Of a stretch of DNA of 20,559 bases, positions 1 through 7,500 are shown piece after piece; the stretch's first letter is position 1; the number at the start of each line of letters is the position of its first letter. Under the pieces are notes generated by a model. It did no database searches and was not told the DNA's origin. It was given only the letters and a program-made list of their open reading frames with translations. The stretch comes from a virus. The position numbers and the translations under genes are program-made. The stretch is taken from the IMG/VR virus record IMGVR_UViG_3300010388_000126, positions 1 through 20,559 of that record; one strand, given 5' to 3'.

Positions 1-75
1 CCCCGCCGACCGACCCGCACCCCCCGCAGCGCCCCGCTCCCGCCCCCACCCCCCCACACGCGCTGCCGCCCCCGC
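1..75. other. C-rich low-complexity window end
   Basis: These bases are overwhelmingly C, with a few G and A and almost no T, unlike the balanced composition that starts abruptly at about position 76. The reading frame of the following partial gene happens to stay open through it and would encode a Pro-rich stretch. I see no repeat unit, promoter or structured element. The most economical reading is a low-quality or artefactual contig end, such as a homopolymer tail or polyG-type read error. A genuine proline-rich linker cannot be excluded from the sequence alone. Confidence 0.6.
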
Positions 76-263
76 ATAAGTACTATCAGGATGTTGTTCG
101 TTACTGTATGCAAAACGCATACGAGATGGACGAAGACATGGCTAGTTCTCAGGCTAAAGCTCAGCAGTTTGATGCGAGCTTGAACGAAAAGTCTGAGGAA
201 GAGCGTACTGCCCAGAATATGACTTACGACAAGATTACTGTTTACGAAGACTACGGCTGGTAG
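3..263 (+). CDS. C-terminal end of an unidentified virion-block protein (partial)
   Basis: An open frame runs from the window edge to TAG at 261-263. The trustworthy part is about 75-263, encoding roughly 62 residues that are acidic and rich in Gln, Glu and Ala, and ending in EDYGW. The part upstream of 75 lies in C-rich, probably unreliable sequence and would be almost pure Pro/Ala/His. I recognise no family. The stop codon is embedded in the Shine-Dalgarno of the next gene (TAGGAGG), so the two genes are closely coupled. Its place just before the propeller-like tail protein suggests a head-tail connector, neck or tail component, but that is context only. Confidence 0.6.
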   Translation, partial: PPTDPHPPQRPAPAPTPPHALPPPHKYYQDVVRYCMQNAYEMDEDMASSQAKAQQFDASLNEKSEEERTAQNMTYDKITVYEDYGW

Positions 264-272
264 GAGGCTTCT

Positions 273-1829
273 ATGCCCGGTGAGGCAATCCAAATTGGGC
301 CGTTTACTGGTGGCCTAAACACGTTCAGCGACCCTACCGCTATTGCGGATAATGAGCTTTCCGTATGTGACAACTTTGAGCTAGACCTTGACGGTTCGCT
401 GAAGTCTCGTCCACCTTTTGTGTACCGCAACATCGACATGCCTCTAGGGGCTACCGGGGCGGCTACTATTCTTGGCTACTTTTACGGTCCCGGTAACGTC
501 CCTTACCTGATTGCTTCTGACGGCTTGTCGAGTACGTACTATTACAGCGGTACTGCATGGGTTCTGATTACTAACACTTTTGCGGCTACGTCTATGGCGC
601 AGTTCGACAACAAAGCTTGGCTGCTTGCCCCTTACGGGTCGACTAATCCCGGCGGTCGTTGGGAGCCTACAGGCGGTTTCGTAGCTGAACCTGAAATGCC
701 TCGTGGTGACACCATTGTGGCTCACAAGTATCGCCTCTGGGTTGCTGGTGGTCGTGACGCTTTGCTCAACGCCACCACAATGTACTACTCCAACACTCAG
801 GAAGAGACTCCTTTCTGGCCTACATTCTCCTCTACCCTCAACACGGTAAAGGTTGGCTCTGGTGACGGTCAGGCTATTGTCCGTATTGCGGTCTACTACA
901 ACTCTCTCGTCATTTTCCGTACTAACTCGATCTACTCATACCAGTTCTTGAGTGATCCCGGTGCGGGTACGATTTCACTGCTGGTTCCAAACATCGGCCT
1001 GTCGGATAAGAAGTCTCTCGTAGCGTATGAGAACTATATCTATTTCATGTACGACGAGAAGGCTTACGAGTTTGTGAATAACCGTGCCCAGCAGCTGAAC
1101 ATTAAGGTGCCGTTCGAGTCTGGTACTCGGGCAGGTATTGATGAAGCTCAGGCTCGTGCCGTGTCGCTATTCAACAACCGTATTATTTTCAGCTACTTCG
1201 ACAAGTTGTACGTGTTTGGTTTGCGTACCCGTACTTGGACTGTGTGGAAGTCTACTGTGCATGGCGCTATCGGTGAGATTTTTGCTGCTGTTACGGATGC
1301 TGAGTTTGAGGAAGCTATTACTTTCAGTTCTCAGATTGTTCCTTCAGGTACGCCTCGTGTAGCTAAGACGTTGCACATGACGGACGGTATCACTTCAGAT
1401 AAGGAACTGTTTACCTGCGTTGCTCAGACTAAGAACTACAACTACCAGTCAAGCTCGACCTATAAGCGCTTGTTCTGGTGGGGTGTTGACGCTATTTTCA
1501 AGGGCGAAGTTACCGCTACGGTTACGCCTATTACATGGAACCAGTCAATTACGTGGACTCAGATGTATGCCTATACGTGGACGGCTTTGTCGGGGTATGA
1601 CTGGAACCAGCCTGCTAAGCCCGGATCTGATATTCAGACTGTTCGTGACACTGTAGGTCCTGCAGGTATCCGTAAGTTTGTGAAGTTCTTGAAGGCTTTG
1701 CGTTTCCGACAGGTCAACTACAAGCTTGAGTTTGAGACTGACGGTTCTTCCGACACGGCTCCTGTTCGCCTATTTTCTTTGATGACGTATGTACGTGCGC
1801 ACCAAAGAGTGTCAAAAAGTATCACATAG
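273..1829 (+). CDS. Beta-propeller-like tail/neck structural protein
   Basis: 518 residues. The start is fixed by AGGAGG 5 bases upstream of ATG 273. The N-terminus carries the pattern GGLNTFSDP..IADNELS..DNFELD.DGSLKSRP (about residues 14-47), which recurs in large tail, neck or stabilisation proteins of many phages. The rest is rich in aromatic and beta-prone residues. Loosely repeated strand patterns (for example YNSLVIFRTNSIYSYQF, ENYIYFMYDEKAYEF and NNRIIFSYFDKLYVF) are spaced like propeller blades. No signal peptide, membrane span or enzyme motif is visible. I infer a virion structural protein at the tail tube, hub or neck. The exact position in the particle cannot be told from sequence. 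Confidence 0.72.
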   Translation: MPGEAIQIGPFTGGLNTFSDPTAIADNELSVCDNFELDLDGSLKSRPPFVYRNIDMPLGATGAATILGYFYGPGNVPYLIASDGLSSTYYYSGTAWVLITNTFAATSMAQFDNKAWLLAPYGSTNPGGRWEPTGGFVAEPEMPRGDTIVAHKYRLWVAGGRDALLNATTMYYSNTQEETPFWPTFSSTLNTVKVGSGDGQAIVRIAVYYNSLVIFRTNSIYSYQFLSDPGAGTISLLVPNIGLSDKKSLVAYENYIYFMYDEKAYEFVNNRAQQLNIKVPFESGTRAGIDEAQARAVSLFNNRIIFSYFDKLYVFGLRTRTWTVWKSTVHGAIGEIFAAVTDAEFEEAITFSSQIVPSGTPRVAKTLHMTDGITSDKELFTCVAQTKNYNYQSSSTYKRLFWWGVDAIFKGEVTATVTPITWNQSITWTQMYAYTWTALSGYDWNQPAKPGSDIQTVRDTVGPAGIRKFVKFLKALRFRQVNYKLEFETDGSSDTAPVRLFSLMTYVRAHQRVSKSIT

Positions 1830-1845
1830 GCGGTATAGTTTTAGT

Positions 1846-2112
1846 ATGATTCCTGCACGATATGCTATGGCTCGCAAGCCAATGGGCGCTCCCCAAGCGG
1901 AGAAGCCCACTGCGTCTATGCTTGCTCTAACTGCTGGTGCTCCTCAGGGTGGTGCCGGGTTTAATAACTTGGCTGCAGGAAACAAGTCTTATGGCTCGGG
2001 TCGTCCGATGCCTACTGTAGGTAAAGTGCAGAATAAAGGCGGTTACGCTATGCGTGACGGCAAGATGGCTGCACGACGAGAGGCGCTTATGCGCCGTTCT
2101 GGAGCAATGTAA
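1846..2112 (+). CDS. Small basic Gly/Ala/Met-rich protein
   Basis: 88 residues from ATG 1846 (MIPARYAMARK...). The frame could extend back to 1789, but that would overlap the upstream structural gene by 41 bases. From 1846 it begins 17 bases after that gene's stop, with a modest TAGGCGG element about 12 bases upstream. ATG 1867 (MARKPMG...) is a second possibility. The protein is rich in Gly, Ala, Met, Lys and Arg, has no hydrophobic core or known motif, and is probably disordered. Its stop overlaps the next start (TAATG at 2110-2114). Together with the three genes that follow it forms a cluster of tiny proteins inside the virion block. Function unknown. Confidence 0.6.
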   Translation: MIPARYAMARKPMGAPQAEKPTASMLALTAGAPQGGAGFNNLAAGNKSYGSGRPMPTVGKVQNKGGYAMRDGKMAARREALMRRSGAM

Positions 2113-2375
2113 TGGCAAACCCTAACCCTCAAAGCTGGAAGCCTAACAAGAAGGAATATCCCGAGGTTAACGCAGCTAAGGCGCGTATCCACAGCAGCCT
2201 AGCTACTGCTTCTTCCGACCTTAAAAAAGCTGTAGCTAATAAAAAAGCTGCCTACAAGAAATGGAATACTCCTGAGGGAGAATATCCTGAGTATGGAAAA
2301 GCTAAGATGGAAGTGCGTAAAGCAGCTGCCCGCACTAGCGCTCTTAAAAAGACTGTTAAGGGATTTACTAAGTAA
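2112..2375 (+). CDS. Small Lys/Ala-rich helical protein
   Basis: 87 residues, with about 17 Lys and 3 Arg against about 7 acidic residues, so strongly basic. Residues 20-50 and 60-85 are predicted by eye to be helical (Ala/Lys-rich). A duplicated motif is visible: KKEYPEVNAAKA (about 13-24) and EGEYPEYGKAKM (about 55-66), each followed by a basic helix. This suggests two copies of one short unit. The start overlaps the preceding stop by one base in a TAATG junction, with GGAG upstream. I do not recognise the family. Its charge and place among virion genes would suit a DNA-associated internal protein, but that is speculation. Confidence 0.65.
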   Translation: MANPNPQSWKPNKKEYPEVNAAKARIHSSLATASSDLKKAVANKKAAYKKWNTPEGEYPEYGKAKMEVRKAAARTSALKKTVKGFTK

Positions 2376-2377
2376 TC

Positions 2378-2599
2378 ATGACTGGTGCATTGAAGCTCAT
2401 CCTTGAAATGGGCGGTGAAAGTGAGTCTGAGGATTCTGTCGAGTGCCCTAAGTGTGGGGCTGAGGTAGAGGCTGAAGACAAGTTCTGCTGTGATTGTGGC
2501 GCAAAGATGCCAGCTCCCGCTAAGGCTGTAGCTGATGCTCGTAAGGGCGCTTTGTCAAAGATGGCTGCTGAAACTCCTATGGGGCCTGAGGAGGACTAA
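2378..2599 (+). CDS. Small acidic zinc-ribbon protein
   Basis: 73 residues. CPKCG at 23-27 and CCDCG at 37-41 form a CxxC...CxxC zinc ribbon of the type found at the ends of many bacterial and phage proteins. The first 22 residues and the tail after residue 45 are polar or acidic. The start lies two bases after the previous stop (TAATCATG) with only weak ribosome-binding sequence, so expression probably depends on coupling. The stop overlaps the next start (TAATG). A free-standing zinc ribbon within a virion cassette suggests a protein-protein or nucleic-acid binding adaptor. No specific role can be assigned. Confidence 0.7.
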   Translation: MTGALKLILEMGGESESEDSVECPKCGAEVEAEDKFCCDCGAKMPAPAKAVADARKGALSKMAAETPMGPEED

Positions 2600-2754
2600 T
2601 GCCCTTCAAGTCAGACGCACAGCGCAAGTTCTTATTTGCGACAGATCCTAAGCTTGCTAAGAAGTGGGCTAAGGAAACTCCTAAGGGTAAAGATTTACCT
2701 GAGCATGTAAAGGCTCGTAAGAAGGCTCTCTCTAAGAAAGCTGGAGGAAAGTAA
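2599..2754 (+). CDS. 51-aa Lys-rich phage protein (MPFKSxAQRKF type)
   Basis: 51 residues with 14 Lys. ATG 2599 overlaps the preceding stop (TAATG) and is served by GGAGG 5 bases upstream. The stop overlaps the following ATG in another TAATG. The sequence begins MPFKSDAQRKFLFAT and continues with WAKETPKGKDLPEHV. This pattern (MPFKS.AQRR/KF ... ETPKG..LPE.V) recurs in many phage genomes as a conserved hypothetical protein, which supports a real gene despite its size. Strongly basic and probably helical. Function unknown. It may bind DNA or a capsid partner. Confidence 0.75.
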   Translation: MPFKSDAQRKFLFATDPKLAKKWAKETPKGKDLPEHVKARKKALSKKAGGK

Positions 2755-3524
2755 TGCCTAGTGCAGATGCTATAGAACGCCAATCAAAGGCCGCTGCTAT
2801 TAAAGCAAAGGCAGCTGCTCTTACCGGCGGTACTTACAAGAAGGTAGGAACTACTACTAAAGCTCCTGTAGCTAAGGCAGTTCCTAACGTAAAGCCTTCT
2901 ACCTCGTTTACTCCCGGAGTAAGTGGTGGTGGCCTTACCCGCGCCGTATCTGGTCAGATGGCTACAACTCCTGCAGTACAGAATGGCACTGGTCAAGTTG
3001 ACTACGGTACCGCTACTGTCGAGAACCCAGCTCCAGCTCCTGTGGCAGATACTTCTGTCGAAACCCTACGCACTACTCCTGAGTACATGGCTCGTGAGCG
3101 TGCTCTCGCAGCTGCTATGGAACTGTTTGGGCAGACTCAGGCTACTGAGCAGGCTCGCTACAACAAGTCTTATGACGAGTCTTTGGCTGAGCTTGGTTAC
3201 GATCCAACAAAGGCTTCGTTTGACTTTGGCCAGCTTATGTCTTCTGGTGAGCGAGCTACTACTTCTGGTAAGGCTTACAACTCTTTGCGTAATGACTTTG
3301 CTGCTCGTGGCATGTTGCAGTCTGGTGCTTACCAAGCGCAGCGCGGTGTCTTGAGCACCGAACTTGAGAAGCAGCGTAAGGCTATTGACGAAGCTAAGGT
3401 CAACTTCGGTGTCGACCAAGCAGCTAAGTTGGCAGCTCAGAACGCGGCTAACGAGCAAGCTCGTCAGGTTGCTTTAGATGAAGCTAAGCAAGCTGTTCTT
3501 TCTCGATTCGCAATGGGAGCTTAA
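2754..3524 (+). CDS. Ala/Gln-rich virion protein, probable internal or ejected protein
   Basis: 256 residues, with an excellent GGAGG site before ATG 2754 in a TAATG junction. Residues 1-25 (PSADAIERQSKAAA) form a basic helix. About 25-105 is a Thr/Pro/Val-rich low-complexity linker. About 105-256 is a long Ala/Gln/Glu-rich helical region with DFAARGMLQSGAYQAQRG near 179-197. That RGM..SGAY pattern is familiar from conserved phage structural proteins of unknown role. There is no membrane span or enzymatic motif. Position directly before the 341-aa and giant 1744-aa proteins resembles internal-core/ejection protein clusters of podophages (T7 gp14-gp15-gp16 order), by analogy only. The SADA.ER..KAA motif recurs in the next protein. 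Confidence 0.6.
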   Translation: MPSADAIERQSKAAAIKAKAAALTGGTYKKVGTTTKAPVAKAVPNVKPSTSFTPGVSGGGLTRAVSGQMATTPAVQNGTGQVDYGTATVENPAPAPVADTSVETLRTTPEYMARERALAAAMELFGQTQATEQARYNKSYDESLAELGYDPTKASFDFGQLMSSGERATTSGKAYNSLRNDFAARGMLQSGAYQAQRGVLSTELEKQRKAIDEAKVNFGVDQAAKLAAQNAANEQARQVALDEAKQAVLSRFAMGA

Positions 3525-3526
3525 TC

Positions 3527-4552
3527 ATGGCTGAAAAAGATACTCAGTATTCCAGCAGCTCGAAGATGCTGTTTGGCGGTAGTGCTCAGAAACAACTTGG
3601 ACTGGCAGGTGTTCCCGCAGGTTTAATTCCGGGAGCCGCTAAAGTTATCAAAAAGGGCAATGCTCCTAAGAACACTATGGGTCCCGGATCTGCTGATGCT
3701 TTAGAGCGTCGCGCTAAGGCTGCTAAGGGCAATCGTCCTTCTTTTGGAAGAAATCAGTCTACTCCAACTACTGATTCTGGCAGCCAAGAAGATGCATTTA
3801 TGCAAATGCTTGCAGACATTATGGGAACTGGTGGCGGAGGCGGAGGTAGCCGTGCTGCCTACTCAGCTGACCAGATTGCGTCTGCTCAAGCAGGCATGAG
3901 TGCTAACCGTGCCAAGATGGAAGCGTTATACAAGCGTTATGCTGAGGACATTGCAGCTCGTGAAGCTGACATTGCAGCTAACTACGGTACGGCAGCTACT
4001 AACTTGGGCAGTATCTACGACACTGCGACAGGTAACATTAGCAAGGCTTATGATGCTGCTCGTGCGGCTCAGAACCAGCAATTGTTGAACTTGGGTATGA
4101 CTGAGCAGACTCCTGTACAGACTTTCGGTAACCAGACTGCTGCTACGACAGGTCTTGAGAACTTGCGTGCTGCTGTGTTGGCTCAGAACGAAGCTTCTCG
4201 TAAGGCTGCTATTACTAACCAGCGTCTTGCATCTGAGGGCGCTACTCGTGAGGGTGTTCAGAAGCTGTCGGCTTACGATGCTCAGGTTGCTCAGGCTATT
4301 GCTGAGATGCAAAACGCTACTGTCTCTGGCGGTGGCGGCGGTGGCGGTGGCGGGCTTAGCGGCAAGGATTATGCTTCGCTGGCTCTTCAGAAAATGAAGA
4401 TGGATCAAGATGCTCAGATTGCAGCGGCTAAGCTTGCAGCAAATGAGAAGTCAGCTCCTAACCTTCAGGCAGCTTTCAACAACGTAGCTAACACTACCTA
4501 TACTCCAGAACAGCTGAAGGCAGTAGAACTTCAGATGAGGTACGGCAGATAA
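3527..4552 (+). CDS. Ala/Gly-rich virion protein with poly-Gly linkers, probable internal protein
   Basis: 341 residues, ATG two bases after the previous stop (TAATCATG) with GGGAG upstream. Visible layout: polar N-terminus; SADALERRAKAAKG (55-68), matching the start of the upstream neighbour; a Gly6 tract (102-107); a long Ala/Gln-rich helical region about 110-265 with IYDTATGNISKAYDAARAAQ; a Gly9 tract (268-276); a final amphipathic helical segment. The Gly tracts look like flexible linkers between helical modules. No catalytic motif. Likely a structural or DNA-ejection protein that partners with the giant protein downstream. A tail-fibre or scaffold role is possible but the composition fits less well. 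Confidence 0.55.
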   Translation: MAEKDTQYSSSSKMLFGGSAQKQLGLAGVPAGLIPGAAKVIKKGNAPKNTMGPGSADALERRAKAAKGNRPSFGRNQSTPTTDSGSQEDAFMQMLADIMGTGGGGGGSRAAYSADQIASAQAGMSANRAKMEALYKRYAEDIAAREADIAANYGTAATNLGSIYDTATGNISKAYDAARAAQNQQLLNLGMTEQTPVQTFGNQTAATTGLENLRAAVLAQNEASRKAAITNQRLASEGATREGVQKLSAYDAQVAQAIAEMQNATVSGGGGGGGGGLSGKDYASLALQKMKMDQDAQIAAAKLAANEKSAPNLQAAFNNVANTTYTPEQLKAVELQMRYGR

Positions 4553-4565
4553 TAGTTAGTTTTCC

Positions 4566-4580
4566 TGTAACCTAGTTACA
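4566..4580 (+). promoter_or_regulatory. Perfect inverted repeat abutting the giant gene's start codon
   Basis: TGTAAC-CTA-GTTACA: two 6-base arms with a 3-base centre. The last A of the right arm is the A of ATG 4580. No Shine-Dalgarno lies upstream of this start, unlike nearly every other gene in the block. The element could be an operator, a small RNA hairpin limiting access to the start codon, or part of a leaderless-type start. A chance palindrome of this size is possible, so the functional reading is weak. Confidence 0.35.
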
Positions 4581-7500
4581 TGGCGACTAAAGATTTTTCC
4601 CAGTATTTAGCTGAGGCTAGAGCGAAGCAAGGGGTAGCAAAAGCTACCTCTTCTAAGCCCCTTAATTTGAGTGCTTTCCAGAAGAAGCCTGAACAGCCAG
4701 CACTGGATACCTTGTCGTGGGTTATCGACATTGCGTCGCGTCCTATGCGTGCGGTACAGAACATCCCTAATCAGGTTCTTAATGAGATTTCTAAGGCTGA
4801 TACGCAGGGAACTAACTACGATGTTTTGGGCGGTATCGGTAACGTACTTACTTCGCCTATCCGAGGTCTAACTTCTAACAACCCTGAAGATCAGCCTTAC
4901 GGTGCTCAGCTTATTGAGAAGGCTACTGACGTTGCGGGCCAGCTGAATGATCCTCAGTACAAGAATGTTCAAGATAACGTCAACCCTTGGGTAAAGGGCA
5001 TTGGTGGTTTTGGTCTCGATGTTGGCCTCGACCCACTGACTTACGTTCCTATGGGCATTATTGCTTCAGGTACTCGTGGAGCTATTGCCGGGGTTAAGTC
5101 TGCGACAGGTGCCTCCAAGCTAAGCGCAGGTCTTAAGGGGGTCAAGGTTGGGGCTGAGGCAGCTGCCGCTACGCCGTACAAGATTGGGTCTCTCCAGAAG
5201 CAGATGCGCCCTGTCGGTACTGATCAGTGGGCACAGACTGAAGCGTACAAGAAGCTGTTTAAGACTGGCCTCAAGAACAACATCCCCGCAGAGTCGCTAC
5301 TTAAGTTTTCTGAGGGCGCTGATATTCGTGAAGTTGTCGATGGCATTAACTCTGGTATCTGGGCTAAAGCTCAGAAGGCAGGTAAGGCTGTTGACGAAAG
5401 CAAGTACGTTACTCCTGAAAGTTTCTTAGCTACTTACCAAAAGACTGAGAAGCTTCTTCCTAAGGCTAAGGCTTACGACACTCGTCTTCAGGCTGTGGAT
5501 GCTTCTAACTACATTCTTAAGCAGCAGGAAGCTGCGGCTAAGTTGGCTGATGAGGCCGCTGCTACAGCCGATAACGCTGTACAGCCTACGGTAGTACAGG
5601 CTCCTAAGGCTGGCGCTTCGATGGCTGATTCTGTCAGCACTTCGCTGATGGATGAGCTTGATGCTCGTACTCCCGCAGCTCCTTCAAAGACCATCACTGA
5701 GAAGCTTCAAGGTATCAGTGCTGAGGGTCGTGTATCTTCTGTTCTCAAGGAAGCACTCAACTCTAAGACTGAGGCTACTGCCGCTGGGCGTGTGAAGCCT
5801 ATTGATGAGTGGGTTACTAGCAGCATTGAGCTGGCTAAGACTGAGCCTACGCTGCGTATCCCTACCGCTTCGGGCAAGTCTCTAGCAGCTTCGCGTTTGC
5901 TCGACTACAAGAAGCTGCGTGACGCTCCTGTCGGAACTCTGAACGCCCGTGACCTTGCACGTAAGCAGCAGATTGGTGACTTGGTTGACGAGGCTTACGA
6001 CAACTATGTAACTTCTTTGGGCGGCACGACAGCTCCTAAGGCTACTGGCTTGAAGGAATGGTTCGCTAACCCCGAGAACCAGCTCAAGGCTACTGAAGCT
6101 CTTGGCGAGAAGGCTATGGCTCAAGCCGGTACTTTGACTGAGCCTAAGCTGCAGAGTGCTGTGGAGTTCTTGTCGAAGGCTATCGACACTCCTGAATCTC
6201 TCATGTCTGTTGAAGCCTTTGGTCGTACAGCTGAGCAGCAGTTCGCTAAGAATGTCATCAACTCGTACACAGCTCGAACCATTGACGACACGCCTGCTAT
6301 TCAGGTACAGGCTGAGTCTCGTGTGGCTTCTCCTGAGGTTGCTGAGATCAATGCGGCTAATGAGGCTGGCGAAGATTTGGTGTCGCAGTACTGGGCTTCT
6401 GGCTTACAGAGCGAAGAAGAAGCTAACTTGATTCTTTCTTCGGTCAAGGTTTACTTGGCTAAGATGCTTCGTGACCGTGTAGGTATGAAGTTCAACTCCC
6501 CTAAGGGAGCTGCTAAGTCTGATGCTGAAATGTTTAAGGGCACGGCTAATTGGATTAACCAGTTTAATGGTCGTGACCAAGTTATGTTGTGGCAAGATTT
6601 GGCTAAGCCTGTCTACAAAGAGATTGATGACTACAACAATTTCTTGCGCGCTGAAGCTGCTCGATTGAAGGATCCCCGAATTAAGAACGGCGTAATTGCT
6701 GGAGCTAGACGAGCAGAGAGTGCTGATGCTGAGATTGCTCGTCGCTATATCGCTGCTCGTCGTCTGCTTGACCAAGAACTTGGTATGTCTGCGTGGATGG
6801 GTAAGGGCGAAGTACGAGTACCCATGTACTTGGATCAAGCTATTCAAGCTTTACAGCACGCTGCTTTTACTGGTGAGAAAAAGTTACTGAACCGTCACCT
6901 TGTTAGCATGGCAGTCTTCAACAAAAACACGGTTGTTCCCATGAGCAACCTTGATGAAGCTATTGCTTTGAAGTTGTCAGACTTAGAAGTTTCTGATGAT
7001 GTTCTTCGCGAGGTTCTGCGTCAGCAAACTGGCTCTGCCAATATCCTTACGGACAAGCTTTCCGACAAATTGACTGGTGAGTTTGGATTCTTCCCCGGTA
7101 AGAAGGCTCCTAGTCCTGCTACAGGTATGAAGTTTAAGGCTAAATATGAAAAGGGCCGCACTGACCCTATTGGTTGGTACGGCATTGTCGATCCGGCAAG
7201 TTTTGAAGATGCTTTAATCAAGCTCATCAATGACGCAGTGCCTATGTTTGACAAGGTTATCTCTAGCAATAAGGTCGCTGCAGCTGCTCGTACTAACGCT
7301 GAGTACCTCGACATTACAGCTGAGCAGTGGCAGAAGATTACTGACATGGTAATGAGTCCTGAGAACGCAGCTCAGGGTTACCGCATGATGGCTAACATTT
7401 CTGAGAGTGTTGCCGAGGCTGGAGCTAAGGGCCGTGCAACCTTTGACGCTCAGGCAAACGCTTCGCGTGACGTTGCTGACCTCATCTCTAACGACAGTAT

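Noticed and set aside
1789-1845. Extension of the first small virion gene back to ATG 1789
   Set aside because: It would overlap the tail protein gene by 41 bases with no ribosome-binding site. ATG 1846 lies just after the upstream stop.
2923-3354. 143-codon + strand frame overlapping the 256-aa virion gene
   Set aside because: The product is a Leu/Ser-rich string typical of a shifted GCT/CTT-rich frame. The in-frame gene has an excellent GGAGG start and a familiar phage motif.
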